Below are positions 10,328-18,456 of a DNA stretch of 64,000 nt, one piece after another. Made by a program: the position numbers and the translations under genes. A model generated the notes under the pieces. That model had not been told where the DNA came from and made no database searches. It saw only the letters and a list, made by a program, of their open reading frames with translations. Position 1 is the stretch's first letter; every line of letters begins with the position of its first letter. Source of the stretch: Sphingobacterium corticibacter (lineage in GTDB: Bacteria; Bacteroidota; Bacteroidia; Sphingobacteriales; Sphingobacteriaceae); assembly GCF_003076635.1 (NCBI RefSeq), contig NZ_QDKG01000001.1:1054001-1118000 (forward strand). The letters run 5' to 3'.

Positions 10328-11776
10328 CTACATTAACTTCAGTATTCTCTTCAAATTGACTGCGAAAATAGCCATTGCACCCTGCATCTGCATATTTTCT
10401 ATGCCGTAAGAAGTGGCTCTGCCGTAGCCGTGTGCATTTTTCAGTTCACTGTTTTTGGCTTCTATTTTATAGCGGTGTTTCGATTTTTCTTTATAATAAT
10501 CGCTTTCCTGAAAAGCTATCTGATCCTGATGCAATTCTGATTTGATAGAAACCGAATATGTTTTACTTTTTGAACCATCCTTGTAACAACCTTCTTTCAG
10601 TGGACAGATCTTACACTTTTCAACATCAAAATAATAGGTGTCAACTTGGTTTTTGCCTACATTTTTGGTTCCACCTCGTGCTTTCCGAATCGCCAGATGC
10701 CCTGCAGAACAGACAAATCGACCGGCATCTTTATTATAGTCAAAACGATCTTCATTTTTTCGAAAACCTTACGTAATGGAAGGATTGAGTTTGGCCACTA
10801 CCTTAATGTTTTGCTCGTCTGCAATTGTCAGATTTTCTTTTCCGCTGTAAGCCGAATCGCCGATAATGGCATCTACCTCCATGCCGTTGTTCTGGCTCAT
10901 TTGTAATAACTTTGGCAATTCCGGACCGTCGCCTTTTTCGCCCGAAGTCACCACAGCTGCCGTAATAATCCGCTCTTGGCTCATTGCAAGATGGGTTTTG
11001 TAGCCGAAAAATGAGCTGTCGGCCGATTTGTGACCCGTTTTGGCATCAGTATCTTTTGAAAAGACCAATTGCTCACCGGTGTCTTCCACCATTTCTTTCA
11101 AAAGGTTTAATTTCTCCTTTACCGAAGGGATTTCACTGACAGAGGGCTCGTTTTCAATTATTTTCTCAAGCTCTTTGCAGTAATCCAACTCCTTGAGCAG
11201 ATTGTTATCTGTATTTTTTGAAGGCATCCTGGTTTTAAACTCTTCATCAAACTGATAAACGGTTTTCCGAAGCAGTTTCGAGCGTTCCCTCAGCACATCA
11301 ATCGTTGAAAAAGGGTTGCTTCTCGACAAAGTGTGTGTGGCATCTACAATGATTGATTTGGATTTGATGATGCCTTTTTCAATGGCAATCGTTACGGTTT
11401 TGCCAATCAGCAGATTCAGCAAATCGGTATCTTTCAGACGCAGTTTCCTGAATTTCGTGAGCGAGCTGGGATGGATAACGTCCTCTTCGGGAGTCATTTC
11501 CAAAAAATATTTGAACGACATATCGTAGCGTGAACGCTCCACCACATCCACATCAGAAACCGTGTAAATACTTTTCAACAAAAGATATTTGAACATCCGA
11601 ACGGGGCTTTCGGCATTGCGGCCGTTGCTCAGGCAATACTTGCTCAAAAGCTCTTCATAGATAAATGAAAAATCAATCAGTTCATTAATTTTCCGAAGAA
11701 GATTTTCCTGGGGAACGATTAAATCATACAAGCCGGAATAGGCGCTCAGCTGCATTTTTTGCTGTTGTAATAACAT
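10328..11776 (-). pseudogene. IS1182-family transposase, interrupted by one in-frame stop codon
   Basis: The frame runs from ATG at 11776 to the stop at 10328, about 482 codons, with a single TAA at 10769-10771 between PSIT and GFRKNEDRFD. No base is gained or lost: the sequence after the stop continues in the same frame with the family's cysteine-rich CSAGH...CKICPLKEGCYK segment and ends in LKRILKLM. A C-to-T change of a glutamine codon (CAA) is the simplest origin, but this is inferred. The upstream 335 residues keep the DDE aspartates (VDATHTLSR and IGDSAYSG). The catalytic glutamate should lie in the downstream piece (IEAKNSELKNAHGYGR), so the truncated product is expected to be inactive unless the stop is read through. 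Confidence 0.88.
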
Positions 11777-11810
11777 CGGTTTTGATCTTGAAATACAACT
11801 GTAAAATACA

Positions 11811-11841
11811 AAAAAAAAGCGAAAACAAAATTGTTTTCGCT
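11811..11841 (-). terminator. Terminator inside the IS right end, leftward
   Basis: Read on the minus strand, AGCGAAAAC pairs with GTTTTCGCT and is followed by eight T. It would stop transcripts coming from the ORF6N/topoisomerase operon before they enter the transposase gene. Confidence 0.7.
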
Positions 11842-11879
11842 AATCTATTTAATCAGAAAGAACTTTTTCAGTGGCCTCG

Positions 11880-11886
11880 GAAATTT
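11880..11886. repeat. Target-site duplication of the IS, right copy
   Basis: GAAATTT directly after the right inverted repeat, identical to 10134-10140. It is followed by the right arm and T run of the split terminator (11887-11899). Confidence 0.8.
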
Positions 11887-11900
11887 CAGAAGGTTTTTTA

Positions 11901-12785
11901 TTATGGATTAAGGATTTGAAGCATCCTGCCGACTTCTATATCCATTCGTGAAAAGGCAAACCATTTTTTACCCAGGTCTTTCAGTGATGCTCCGATGTGG
12001 TAAAGCTCCACATCGTCAATAATCAAAAAACGGTCGTGAGCATCGGAAAAAATCTCAATTTCAATCGGAGGATATTGGCTGTTGTACCGTTGCATATCCA
12101 GCCGTAACTGATTGCTGATATTTTTGGAATAGATGGTGGCAGATACATTATCATTGCGTTTTCCCAATAAGGTCAGCACCGTATCATCCACATAATTATC
12201 CAATAGGATAATGGAGGTTTTTGCACTTCGGATAATATCGGAAACAAAGGTATAGGCATCAAAAACCTGCCCGTTGTAAAAGACACCTTTTTCGCTGTGG
12301 AGCTTATCGCTTTCCATAGCCTTAAAAATCTCTTCAAATTTCTGGTCGGCTTGTAATTGTTTCAGTTCTATATTGTCCAAACGATGAAACAGCGAAGCAT
12401 TGCTGATAAGCATTCTCCGCATTTCTACAAAGGCATTCATTATCTCGATACTGACCTTTACAGCAACATCGCTACGAAGTACCGAAGCCAACATAGCAAT
12501 ACCTTGTTCGCTGAAAACATAGGGCAGGTAACGCCTCCCTCCGTAATTCAAACTTGAGGTCACAATTTGTGACCTCAAGTTGACAGCTTCAAATTCAACC
12601 TGTGTCAATTGGAAACGGAAGTTTTCGGGAAAACGCTCTGCATTACGTTTTACTGCTTGATTGAAAACTTTGGTTTCTACCTGATAAATCCCTGCGAGGT
12701 CGCTATCCAGCATAACCTGTTGCCCTCTTAGGGTATAAATCCGGCTTTCTATTTCCTTACTGGTAATAATCGGCTTATTTTCCAT
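11901..12785 (-). CDS. ORF6N-domain protein with a C-terminal phospholipase D-like region
   Basis: A 294-residue protein. Residues 10-95 form an ORF6N (phage antirepressor-like, DNA-binding) domain: TLRGQQVMLDSDLAGIYQV, RFPENFRFQLT and YVFSEQGIAMLASVL. A coiled helical linker follows. The C-terminal 130 residues contain IILLDNYVDDTVLTLL and AHDRFLIIDD, the latter fitting the HxKx4D pattern of phospholipase D folds with Arg in place of Lys. ORF6N proteins are common on Bacteroidota mobile elements, but their function is not established. The start codon overlaps the stop of the topoisomerase gene (TAATG), so the two are translationally coupled. Its 3' end shares the terminator that the IS has split. 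Confidence 0.85.
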   Translation of the reverse strand: MENKPIITSKEIESRIYTLRGQQVMLDSDLAGIYQVETKVFNQAVKRNAERFPENFRFQLTQVEFEAVNLRSQIVTSSLNYGGRRYLPYVFSEQGIAMLASVLRSDVAVKVSIEIMNAFVEMRRMLISNASLFHRLDNIELKQLQADQKFEEIFKAMESDKLHSEKGVFYNGQVFDAYTFVSDIIRSAKTSIILLDNYVDDTVLTLLGKRNDNVSATIYSKNISNQLRLDMQRYNSQYPPIEIEIFSDAHDRFLIIDDVELYHIGASLKDLGKKWFAFSRMDIEVGRMLQILNP

Positions 12786-14869
12786 TACTTTTTGTAGCTT
12801 TTATTTTTTTCAAATTCAAAAGAGGTGTTGCAATCCTCATTCAACACGATATAAGCATCGAATTTCTTACCTGCCTTGCTTTTCATTCCTTTAATGAGTG
12901 AAGTTTTCTTTTTATTGACAAGGCTTTCAATTTCGGCTATGCCGATTTGTACGCCGCAAACATTGCGGAACTGTACCCAATTACAAGCCTGTTCAGGACA
13001 CTTCACAATTTTATCACGTATAATGAGTTGCTGACTTTTACATTTCGGACAAACCAATTCAGGTAGGTTGTTTCGGGCAATGGAAGTTTGCAGCAATTCA
13101 TTGGTAATAGATAAAGCATAATTTTCCATTTCTTTTTGAAAAGCCCCTGTATCAGCTTCGTTGTTCTCGATTTTCTGCAATGCGAGTTCCCATTCGGCAG
13201 TCATTGCCACATTCGCAATTTTCCGGTCTTTGACTAACTCATAAACCTGCAATCCCTTTTCGGTAGGGATTAAAGATTTCTTTTCACGTTGGATATAATT
13301 ACGAGTAAACAGCGTTTCGATTATTGCGGCTCTTGTAGCCGGAGTACCGATACCGATATTTTGCAAGGCTTTCCGTTCATCTTCATTTTCGATTTCCTTT
13401 CCGGCAGTTTCCATAGCCGACAAAAGCCCTGCTTCGGTATAAAGCACAGGCGGTTTGGTTTTCTTTTCGAGAACGGAGGCTTCTTTTATTTTGAGTTCAT
13501 CGCCTTTTTTCAGTTCGGGCAAATCCTGCACAGGTTCGGTATCATCGTCCGTGAAACTTCCCTTAACGGAACGCCAGCCAGCTTCACTAATCTTACAGCC
13601 TTTTGCGGTAAAATCGTAATGCAATACCTGTAAACCGACATCGGTCAGTTCCTTGATGCAGGCTTGTGAAAGGGCTTCGAGCAGCCGAAAGGCAATCATA
13701 TCATAAACGGCATTTTCCTTTGCGTTGAGTGCTGACGGGATTTTATCAGTAATCAATAATCCGTGGTGATCGGTAACACGCAAATCGTTCACGATACGTT
13801 TATTGAACCGTCCCCATTTCATTTTTGATACGGCTTGCTTGCAGGTTTCCCTGTCCTGCAAAGCCCTCACGAGGTTGGGAATTTCTGCCCACATATCTTC
13901 AGGAATGTATTTGCTCCCGGTGCGTGGGTAAGTGATAAACTTTTTCTCATAAAGGCTTTGAGCAATGTTGAGGGTTTCTTCGGCAGATAGGTTGAGTTTC
14001 TTATTAGCTTCTTTTTGCAGTCCTGTAAGGTCAAACAATAAAGGCGGTTGCTCCGTAACTTTTTTGGTTTCTACCGATACAACTGTCACCGTTTCGCCTC
14101 GCTGAATGGCTTTCAGCGTATCATCGGCAAGTTTTTGATCTTCCCATTTGGTTTTGGAAAGGCTTTTAAAATCTATCTGCTCTTTGTTGTGCTTTAGCTC
14201 TACCTGCCAGTAACTTTTTACTGTGAAATTTTTATTCTCCAGGTAGCGTTTGCAAATCAGGGCGAGTGTGGGTGTTTGTACTCTGCCGAGCGAATAGATA
14301 CCATTGCCTGCGGCAATGCTCAACGCCTGTGTAGCATTGATGCCCACAAGCCAATCGGCACGGCTTCTGCCTTGTGCCGCCTGATACAAGCCGTCAAATG
14401 CTGCCCCATCTTTTAGATTTTCAAAGCCTTGCTTGATGGCTTTTTCGGTAAGCGAGCTTATCCAAAGGCGTTCAAATGGCTTGTTACATTTGAGGTATTC
14501 GTAGATATAACGAAATATCAATTCGCCCTCACGACCTGCGTCAGTAGCCACAATTATGCTGTTGCTACGGTTAAAAAGCTGTTCGATAACTTTCAGTTGC
14601 TTTAATGCACCTGTGTCGGCGGTGTACCTTTTGTCTTTTTTGACCTTGCGAACGGTGAGTAAAAATGGATTGGGCAATATTGGTAAAGAGGCTTTGTCAA
14701 ATCCCGAAATGCCGTAATCTTCTGGCATTCCCAATCCTATCAGATGACCGAATGCCCACGTAACAAAATAGCCGTTCCCTGTCAGGTAGCCATCCTTTTT
14801 ATCGGATGCTCCCACAAGTCCGGCTATTTCCCTTGCTACGCTTGGTTTTTCTGCAATTATTGTTTTCAT
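12785..14869 (-). CDS. topB: Type IA DNA topoisomerase (topoisomerase III)
   Basis: A 694-residue topoisomerase that cuts one DNA strand through a 5'-phosphotyrosine link and passes the other strand. The Toprim domain is at the N-terminus (KTIIAEKPSVAREIA, then VATDAGREGELIFRYIY, whose acidic residues bind Mg). The catalytic tyrosine is in FITYPRTGSKYIPEDM near residue 320. The C-terminus has a zinc-ribbon-like pair of cysteine knuckles (CPKCKSQQ, then CPEQACNW). Topoisomerase III copies are a standard part of Bacteroidota conjugative elements and presumably help resolve DNA during transfer or replication. It lies between the DUF3945 and ORF6N genes, 5 bp after the former, in one leftward operon. 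Confidence 0.93.
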   Translation of the reverse strand: MKTIIAEKPSVAREIAGLVGASDKKDGYLTGNGYFVTWAFGHLIGLGMPEDYGISGFDKASLPILPNPFLLTVRKVKKDKRYTADTGALKQLKVIEQLFNRSNSIIVATDAGREGELIFRYIYEYLKCNKPFERLWISSLTEKAIKQGFENLKDGAAFDGLYQAAQGRSRADWLVGINATQALSIAAGNGIYSLGRVQTPTLALICKRYLENKNFTVKSYWQVELKHNKEQIDFKSLSKTKWEDQKLADDTLKAIQRGETVTVVSVETKKVTEQPPLLFDLTGLQKEANKKLNLSAEETLNIAQSLYEKKFITYPRTGSKYIPEDMWAEIPNLVRALQDRETCKQAVSKMKWGRFNKRIVNDLRVTDHHGLLITDKIPSALNAKENAVYDMIAFRLLEALSQACIKELTDVGLQVLHYDFTAKGCKISEAGWRSVKGSFTDDDTEPVQDLPELKKGDELKIKEASVLEKKTKPPVLYTEAGLLSAMETAGKEIENEDERKALQNIGIGTPATRAAIIETLFTRNYIQREKKSLIPTEKGLQVYELVKDRKIANVAMTAEWELALQKIENNEADTGAFQKEMENYALSITNELLQTSIARNNLPELVCPKCKSQQLIIRDKIVKCPEQACNWVQFRNVCGVQIGIAEIESLVNKKKTSLIKGMKSKAGKKFDAYIVLNEDCNTSFEFEKNKSYKK

Positions 14870-14874
14870 ATTTT

Positions 14875-16350
14875 CTACATTTTTCTGCCTTTAGATTTTG
14901 CAGGAGCTTCGGGCTTTTCCTGTTGTTCCTGCTGTTGTTTGTTTTTCGGACTTTGTTGCCCCGACTTCAAAGGCTCATTGATGTTTTTGGTTGCTTCATT
15001 TGTTTTGCCCTCTGAATTGACGGCAGTCTGCGTCTTATGGGCTTCGGTAGGTTTTGCCTGTGCTTTGAGCTTATCGGGGTTTTGAAAAGAGAAATCTGTT
15101 TTTCCCGTTTCTTTGTTGAGCGTGATATAACCCTGGTATTTTTGCCCCTTTTTATCAATCAGTCCATCAACGTAAACTGTTTGACCGGCTTTGAACTTAT
15201 TGTATTGCTCATCGTCCAATTCCTTCCCCCTAAAGGTTCTTGGTGCTTCCTGCGACTGGCTTTGCTGATTGGTTTGTTGGTTGTTCTGCCCGTTGCTTTG
15301 CGTTTGCCTGTTAGTATTATTTCTGTCGAAAAGGAACTCAACATACCGCTTGTCAGCATTGAACTGTACGGTGGCTGAAAACTCTGTTCCTTTCGTTGAA
15401 ATCATACCATCCAATTTTAGCGGTTTGCCCTCCATTAAGGTTTGCTTTTGCTCATCATTAAGTTTCACACCCTTAATTTCATCGGGAATTTTTATGAAAT
15501 CTGTTCGCAGTGCTACCAACTCATTAGTGAGCCTGTCCACACTAACTATGGACGGCATTAGTTCACCTGTCTTAGTGTTTTTTAAATCAACCACTCGTCC
15601 CATGTTGCCTGTATCGAGCAGATTTTTCTTGTCTTCATCTGTGAACTTATGCCCGAAAAACTCAAAGTTGAGGTTAGGCTCTTTGCGAATACCATGTATA
15701 GCGGCTACGACTTTTCCGTCATCGGTAGGCTGTAAAGACAGGCGGGCATCTGTACGAACAATAGCAGTGCCGAGATTTAAACTTACGGGTACAAGTTCAT
15801 TAGTCTTGAAACCTTTCAGTAGTGGTTCGAGCAAGTTCATTTTTTCAAGCTTCTCTTTCCCCAATCCGAGATTGTTCATGGTTTCCCAATCAATTTGCTC
15901 CGGCTTGTAGCGGTATTCGCTCGTTTCCGACGGTTTTTGTGCTGTTTCCATATTATTTTTATTTTCTTGTTTCTGTTCTTGTTTTTCTTCAGGTTTTATC
16001 TCATGCTGCTTCATTAGCTTTTCGCCTTCGGGTGTTGGCTTTTCCACCTGCTTCTGTATCTCCTTTGCCGTCTCAACAGCGATAGGCGCAGGCACTTTAA
16101 AGAAAGAGAAATTGGTAGGGTTCTTTAATTGGCTGAAAAAATTGGAAAAGAAGTTGGAGAAGAAATCACCAGATTTATCTATACGCATAAATTGATTTTG
16201 GTTTTTCTTCGTCGGGTCTACGGTTTCCATTTTTCCGTTTTCGTCAATGCTCTTTACAGCTTGGATTTTCTTTTTCTCTTTATCCAGCACCAGCAATATG
16301 TCCGATAATTGTTCAGGGGTTTCCTGTTTATTTAAAGTCTGTTCGCTCAT
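14875..16350 (-). CDS. DUF3945/DUF4099 family conjugative-element protein
   Basis: A 491-residue hydrophilic protein. The N-terminal 140 residues are charged and low in complexity (LDKEKKKIQAVKS, then a lysine-, glutamate- and glutamine-rich linker). The middle holds a DUF4099-like segment (IDWETMNNLGLGKEKLEKM) followed by DUF3945-like units, with repeated phrases of the type LNDEQKQTLMEGKPLKLDGM and LDDEQYNKFKAGQTVYVDGL. The tail is basic (APAKSKGRKM). Such proteins stand before topB in Bacteroidota conjugative elements. Their function is unknown, and the basic ends and repeats would fit nucleic acid or partner binding. It is the first gene of the DUF3945-topB-ORF6N operon. Confidence 0.85.
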   Translation of the reverse strand: MSEQTLNKQETPEQLSDILLVLDKEKKKIQAVKSIDENGKMETVDPTKKNQNQFMRIDKSGDFFSNFFSNFFSQLKNPTNFSFFKVPAPIAVETAKEIQKQVEKPTPEGEKLMKQHEIKPEEKQEQKQENKNNMETAQKPSETSEYRYKPEQIDWETMNNLGLGKEKLEKMNLLEPLLKGFKTNELVPVSLNLGTAIVRTDARLSLQPTDDGKVVAAIHGIRKEPNLNFEFFGHKFTDEDKKNLLDTGNMGRVVDLKNTKTGELMPSIVSVDRLTNELVALRTDFIKIPDEIKGVKLNDEQKQTLMEGKPLKLDGMISTKGTEFSATVQFNADKRYVEFLFDRNNTNRQTQSNGQNNQQTNQQSQSQEAPRTFRGKELDDEQYNKFKAGQTVYVDGLIDKKGQKYQGYITLNKETGKTDFSFQNPDKLKAQAKPTEAHKTQTAVNSEGKTNEATKNINEPLKSGQQSPKNKQQQEQQEKPEAPAKSKGRKM

Positions 16351-16410
16351 AGCCTTAAATTTTAAAAGTTAGTGCCGAAAGTAGGGGAAGCATTCACTGT
16401 TTTGCTTTAA

Positions 16411-16427
16411 GTGGCATTCAGTGGCAG
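16411..16427 (-). promoter_or_regulatory. Tandem GCCAC/CTGCCAC motifs upstream of the DUF3945 operon
   Basis: On the leftward strand CTGCCAC is followed at 10 bp by a second GCCAC. They lie 60-77 bp before the DUF3945 start, and a related CGCCAATGAG copy lies further upstream. The heptamer matches those before the DUF1896 and helix-turn-helix genes. Confidence 0.35.
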
Positions 16428-16447
16428 CATTTGTCACTCATTGGCGT

Positions 16448-16741
16448 TCATTTAGTTGAAGGTGGGTTAAAACTTTCCCTGATGAATTGGTGAACATCGG
16501 ACAACTTGTAATATAGTTTTCCGCTTATGGTATAATAAGGTAACTTACCAATGGAGCGATACCGTTGCAGGGAACGGTTACTAATTTTGAGCATTTGCAA
16601 TAAATCCTGATTATCCAGCAATTCCTCACCGTCAATGCTATTGCGTTTCTTTTGCAAATCATCAATATGGTCGCTAAGCATATCGAGGCGGTCAATTATA
16701 CGCTCCATCCATGCTAAAAATTCCATTCTGTCAATATTCAT
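16448..16741 (-). CDS. Small helix-turn-helix (excisionase-like) protein
   Basis: A 97-residue protein with an N-terminal helical part (MEFLAWMERIIDRLDMLSDHIDDL) and a C-terminal MerR/excisionase-type winged helix-turn-helix. The latter reads LLQMLKISNRSLQRYRSIGKLPYYTISGKLYYKLSDVHQF in overlapping pieces, the usual pattern of recognition helix plus wing. Small proteins of this type next to rteC act as excisionases or transfer regulators in CTnDOT-like elements. Here the role is inferred from family and place. It lies 10 bp downstream of a second protein of the same kind, in a two-gene operon. Confidence 0.82.
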   Translation of the reverse strand: MNIDRMEFLAWMERIIDRLDMLSDHIDDLQKKRNSIDGEELLDNQDLLQMLKISNRSLQRYRSIGKLPYYTISGKLYYKLSDVHQFIRESFNPPSTK

Positions 16742-16751
16742 AAGAACACAT

Positions 16752-17105
16752 TTATTGTTTGCCTGATTTTAGTTTTCTGCCCTTCTCGATATAGGTTTTT
16801 CCTTTTGCCATAAGCTCTTGTACATATTCGTCACTGCTCTGTATAGCATTTGCGTTAAGCATATCCTTAATCGCCCCAATGGTGTAGAAATACTGACCGT
16901 ATATTTTTGAATAAGCGATCTCGCCTTTAGTACGCATACGGCATAAGGTCTTTTCGCTGATGTGCAGGTATTGGCATACCTCGTGGTTATTCAGCCACAG
17001 GTCATCATAGCTTGTGTTTTCCAATCTCTTCAGATAGTCAGCGATAGCATTGATACGGCTGTTTAGCTGTTGCCACGCTTCTTCTTCAATAGTTATTATT
17101 TTCAT
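16752..17105 (-). CDS. Small helix-turn-helix (excisionase-like) protein
   Basis: ATG at 17105 (MKIITIEEEAWQQL) is preferred because the family begins there; an upstream in-frame start would read through the promoter region. The 117-residue product has an N-terminal helix (INAIADYLKRLEN) and a MerR-type helix-turn-helix (LNNHEVCQYLHISEKTLCR, then the MRTKGEIAYSKIYGQYFY wing). It is similar in layout to the 97-residue protein behind it, so the pair probably arose by duplication. It likely regulates excision or transfer. A CTGCCAC motif lies about 45 bp upstream. Confidence 0.82.
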   Translation of the reverse strand: MKIITIEEEAWQQLNSRINAIADYLKRLENTSYDDLWLNNHEVCQYLHISEKTLCRMRTKGEIAYSKIYGQYFYTIGAIKDMLNANAIQSSDEYVQELMAKGKTYIEKGRKLKSGKQ

Positions 17106-17146
17106 TGCACAGCATTTTAAAAGTTCACTATGCAAAGTTGTTAAAG

Positions 17147-17153
17147 GTGGCAG
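17147..17153 (-). promoter_or_regulatory. CTGCCAC motif upstream of the helix-turn-helix gene pair
   Basis: CTGCCAC followed by CTTTAACAACTTTGC on the leftward strand, 42 bp before the ATG. This is the third copy of the heptamer shared with the DUF1896 and DUF3945 operons. Confidence 0.35.
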
Positions 17154-17170
17154 TGATTGTCTGCCAAGCC

Positions 17171-17293
17171 TTGCCAATTGGTTCTGCTGTTTTTTGATTT
17201 TTTTTACAATTAAGCAAAAGCCTTGTCTAATAAGGATTTGTGGGCATTTGGAATATTTTGCGATGGAGTTTCACCAGGATTTGCCAATTGGCA
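17171..17293. repeat. Two TTGCCAATTGG copies between the helix-turn-helix pair and rteC
   Basis: TTGCCAATTGG occurs at 17171-17181 and again at 17281-17293, where it extends to the perfect 12-bp palindrome TGCCAATTGGCA. The copies lie upstream of the small helix-turn-helix genes and behind rteC and could be operator sites. Confidence 0.4.
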
Positions 17294-17306
17294 GATATGG
17301 GCAAAG

Positions 17307-17336
17307 AAAAAGCAGTACATTTTGTGTACTGCTTTG
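17307..17336 (-). terminator. Intrinsic terminator after the left rteC-like gene
   Basis: On the minus strand GCAGTACA pairs with TGTACTGC around CAAAA and is followed by TTTTTCTTT, about 25 bp after the rteC stop codon. Confidence 0.75.
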
Positions 17337-17358
17337 GGTTTACGTTTTTAGCCTTTAA

Positions 17359-18204
17359 CTAAAGGTCTTTATCCATATATTCTTCCAAAGAAGTTTTAAG
17401 CTGATCTAAGAATGCGGTTCGGGAACCCGTTCTTGTTTTCATTCTATGGAATGCGTGATGCAAGTCGCCAAGTGGAATCCGAAAAAGTATCTGAAACATC
17501 AGGCTTATTTTTCTGATACCAATTTTACCGTGAGAGATAACCCCGGCAGCATGAAGGGCATAAACCAATTCGATAAGGGCATTTTTGCTTTCCGTCCAAA
17601 ATATATCTTTGGAACTTTCTGACTTCTGTAAAATCACGTCGGGATCTTCATCAGGATTGATTTTTGTAAGCAGATATGAATACAATAATTCATTCGCAAT
17701 AATCCTTGCCGTTTTGTAATCAAAGAAGGTCGAAAATGTAGGATCTATCTCAAATACGATGCTATTAAGTCCATCATGATAGTTTATGTTTCCTCGTTTA
17801 AAAAAGATGTCATCACGATCAGTTCGCCCAGATCGGTAATACCTGTAAAAATCAGAATTACATATATGGTCTATGTATTCACGTTTGAGGTTTGCCAATT
17901 GACCGGAGAAATAACTGTAATACATTTTGCCATTACTCACCGGACAAGTGGTTTCAATACGGTAAACTTTATTGTAATAAATAAGTTTGCCGAGGATTTG
18001 GGGTTTAATAATACGGAAGAAATGTATTTCTTCTTCGTCGTCCTTAAACCCTTCTTCTGTAACAATTTTTTTGACCGAAAATAGCAGGTCTTGAAGATAC
18101 AATGTCATTTCGTAAGCCTCATCAATCAGCCTTTTGCTTTGCGATGAAATCTTATCTTCTTTGTTATGTATCTCCAAAATGATGTTTTGAAAAGAGTATT
18201 TCAT
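17359..18204 (-). CDS. rteC: RteC family regulator (left copy)
   Basis: A 281-residue protein matching RteC, the activator that in CTnDOT couples antibiotic sensing to excision of the element. Recognisable family features are EEIHFFRIIKPQILGKLIYYNKVYRIE, read as EEIHFFRIIKP then GKLIYYNKVYRIE, followed by DFYRYYRSGRTDRDD and ALIELVYALHAAGVI. No RteA/RteB sensor pair lies next to it. A second, divergent RteC-like gene is at 33053 in the opposite orientation, so the two bracket the cargo. It probably acts on the excision genes or the small helix-turn-helix genes just downstream. Confidence 0.88.
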   Translation of the reverse strand: MKYSFQNIILEIHNKEDKISSQSKRLIDEAYEMTLYLQDLLFSVKKIVTEEGFKDDEEEIHFFRIIKPQILGKLIYYNKVYRIETTCPVSNGKMYYSYFSGQLANLKREYIDHICNSDFYRYYRSGRTDRDDIFFKRGNINYHDGLNSIVFEIDPTFSTFFDYKTARIIANELLYSYLLTKINPDEDPDVILQKSESSKDIFWTESKNALIELVYALHAAGVISHGKIGIRKISLMFQILFRIPLGDLHHAFHRMKTRTGSRTAFLDQLKTSLEEYMDKDL

Positions 18205-18364
18205 AGCTTATCTGCATTTTTAAATGAACTTATTCACGCTACAAAATTTGTGTTTATAAATGAGTTCTTTCCACAAGCTGTGTGCATCTTGTGGAAGATT
18301 TTTATAGCAAACCACCTCCCTATATGCTTCAAACTTTACTGGATTGCCAGTAACAATCCTCAGC

Positions 18365-18430
18365 TTGGTATAAAAACCAATCCGCTTTGTATAATAACCG
18401 GGATAGGAGGCATTACTATTTCTATATTAG
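18365..18430 (+). promoter_or_regulatory. LytTR-box promoter of the small gene at 18457
   Basis: Direct repeats TTGGTATAA (18365-18373) and TTTGTATAA (18386-18394) are 21 bp apart. TATATTAG (18423-18430), a TAnnTTTG-like box, begins after 28 intervening bases. The spacing is identical to the three other promoters of this type in the window. Confidence 0.72.
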
Positions 18431-18456
18431 TTCTATGTACACCAGGATAAGAGTTT

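Larger units (their letters stand above)
10141..11879 (-). mobile_element. IS1182-type insertion sequence with broken transposase
   Basis: About 1.74 kb bounded by 16-bp perfect inverted repeats: CGAGGCCACTGAAAAA at 10141-10156 and its complement at 11864-11879. It is flanked by a 7-bp GAAATTT duplication. One leftward transposase gene fills it and is inactivated by a single nonsense codon. Each end carries an intrinsic terminator-like hairpin (10193-10247 and 11811-11841) facing transcription that enters from outside. The element lies in the loop of the terminator shared by the ars operon and the convergent ORF6N gene. Confidence 0.88.

Noticed and set aside
10328..10771. A frameshift in the transposase
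   Set aside because: Both parts are in the same frame and the conserved sequence continues directly across the stop, so the lesion is a nonsense codon, not an insertion or deletion.
15269..15910. A 213-codon rightward frame opposite the DUF3945 gene
   Set aside because: It is serine- and phenylalanine-rich in the way typical of shadow frames, and the opposite strand encodes a recognised family.
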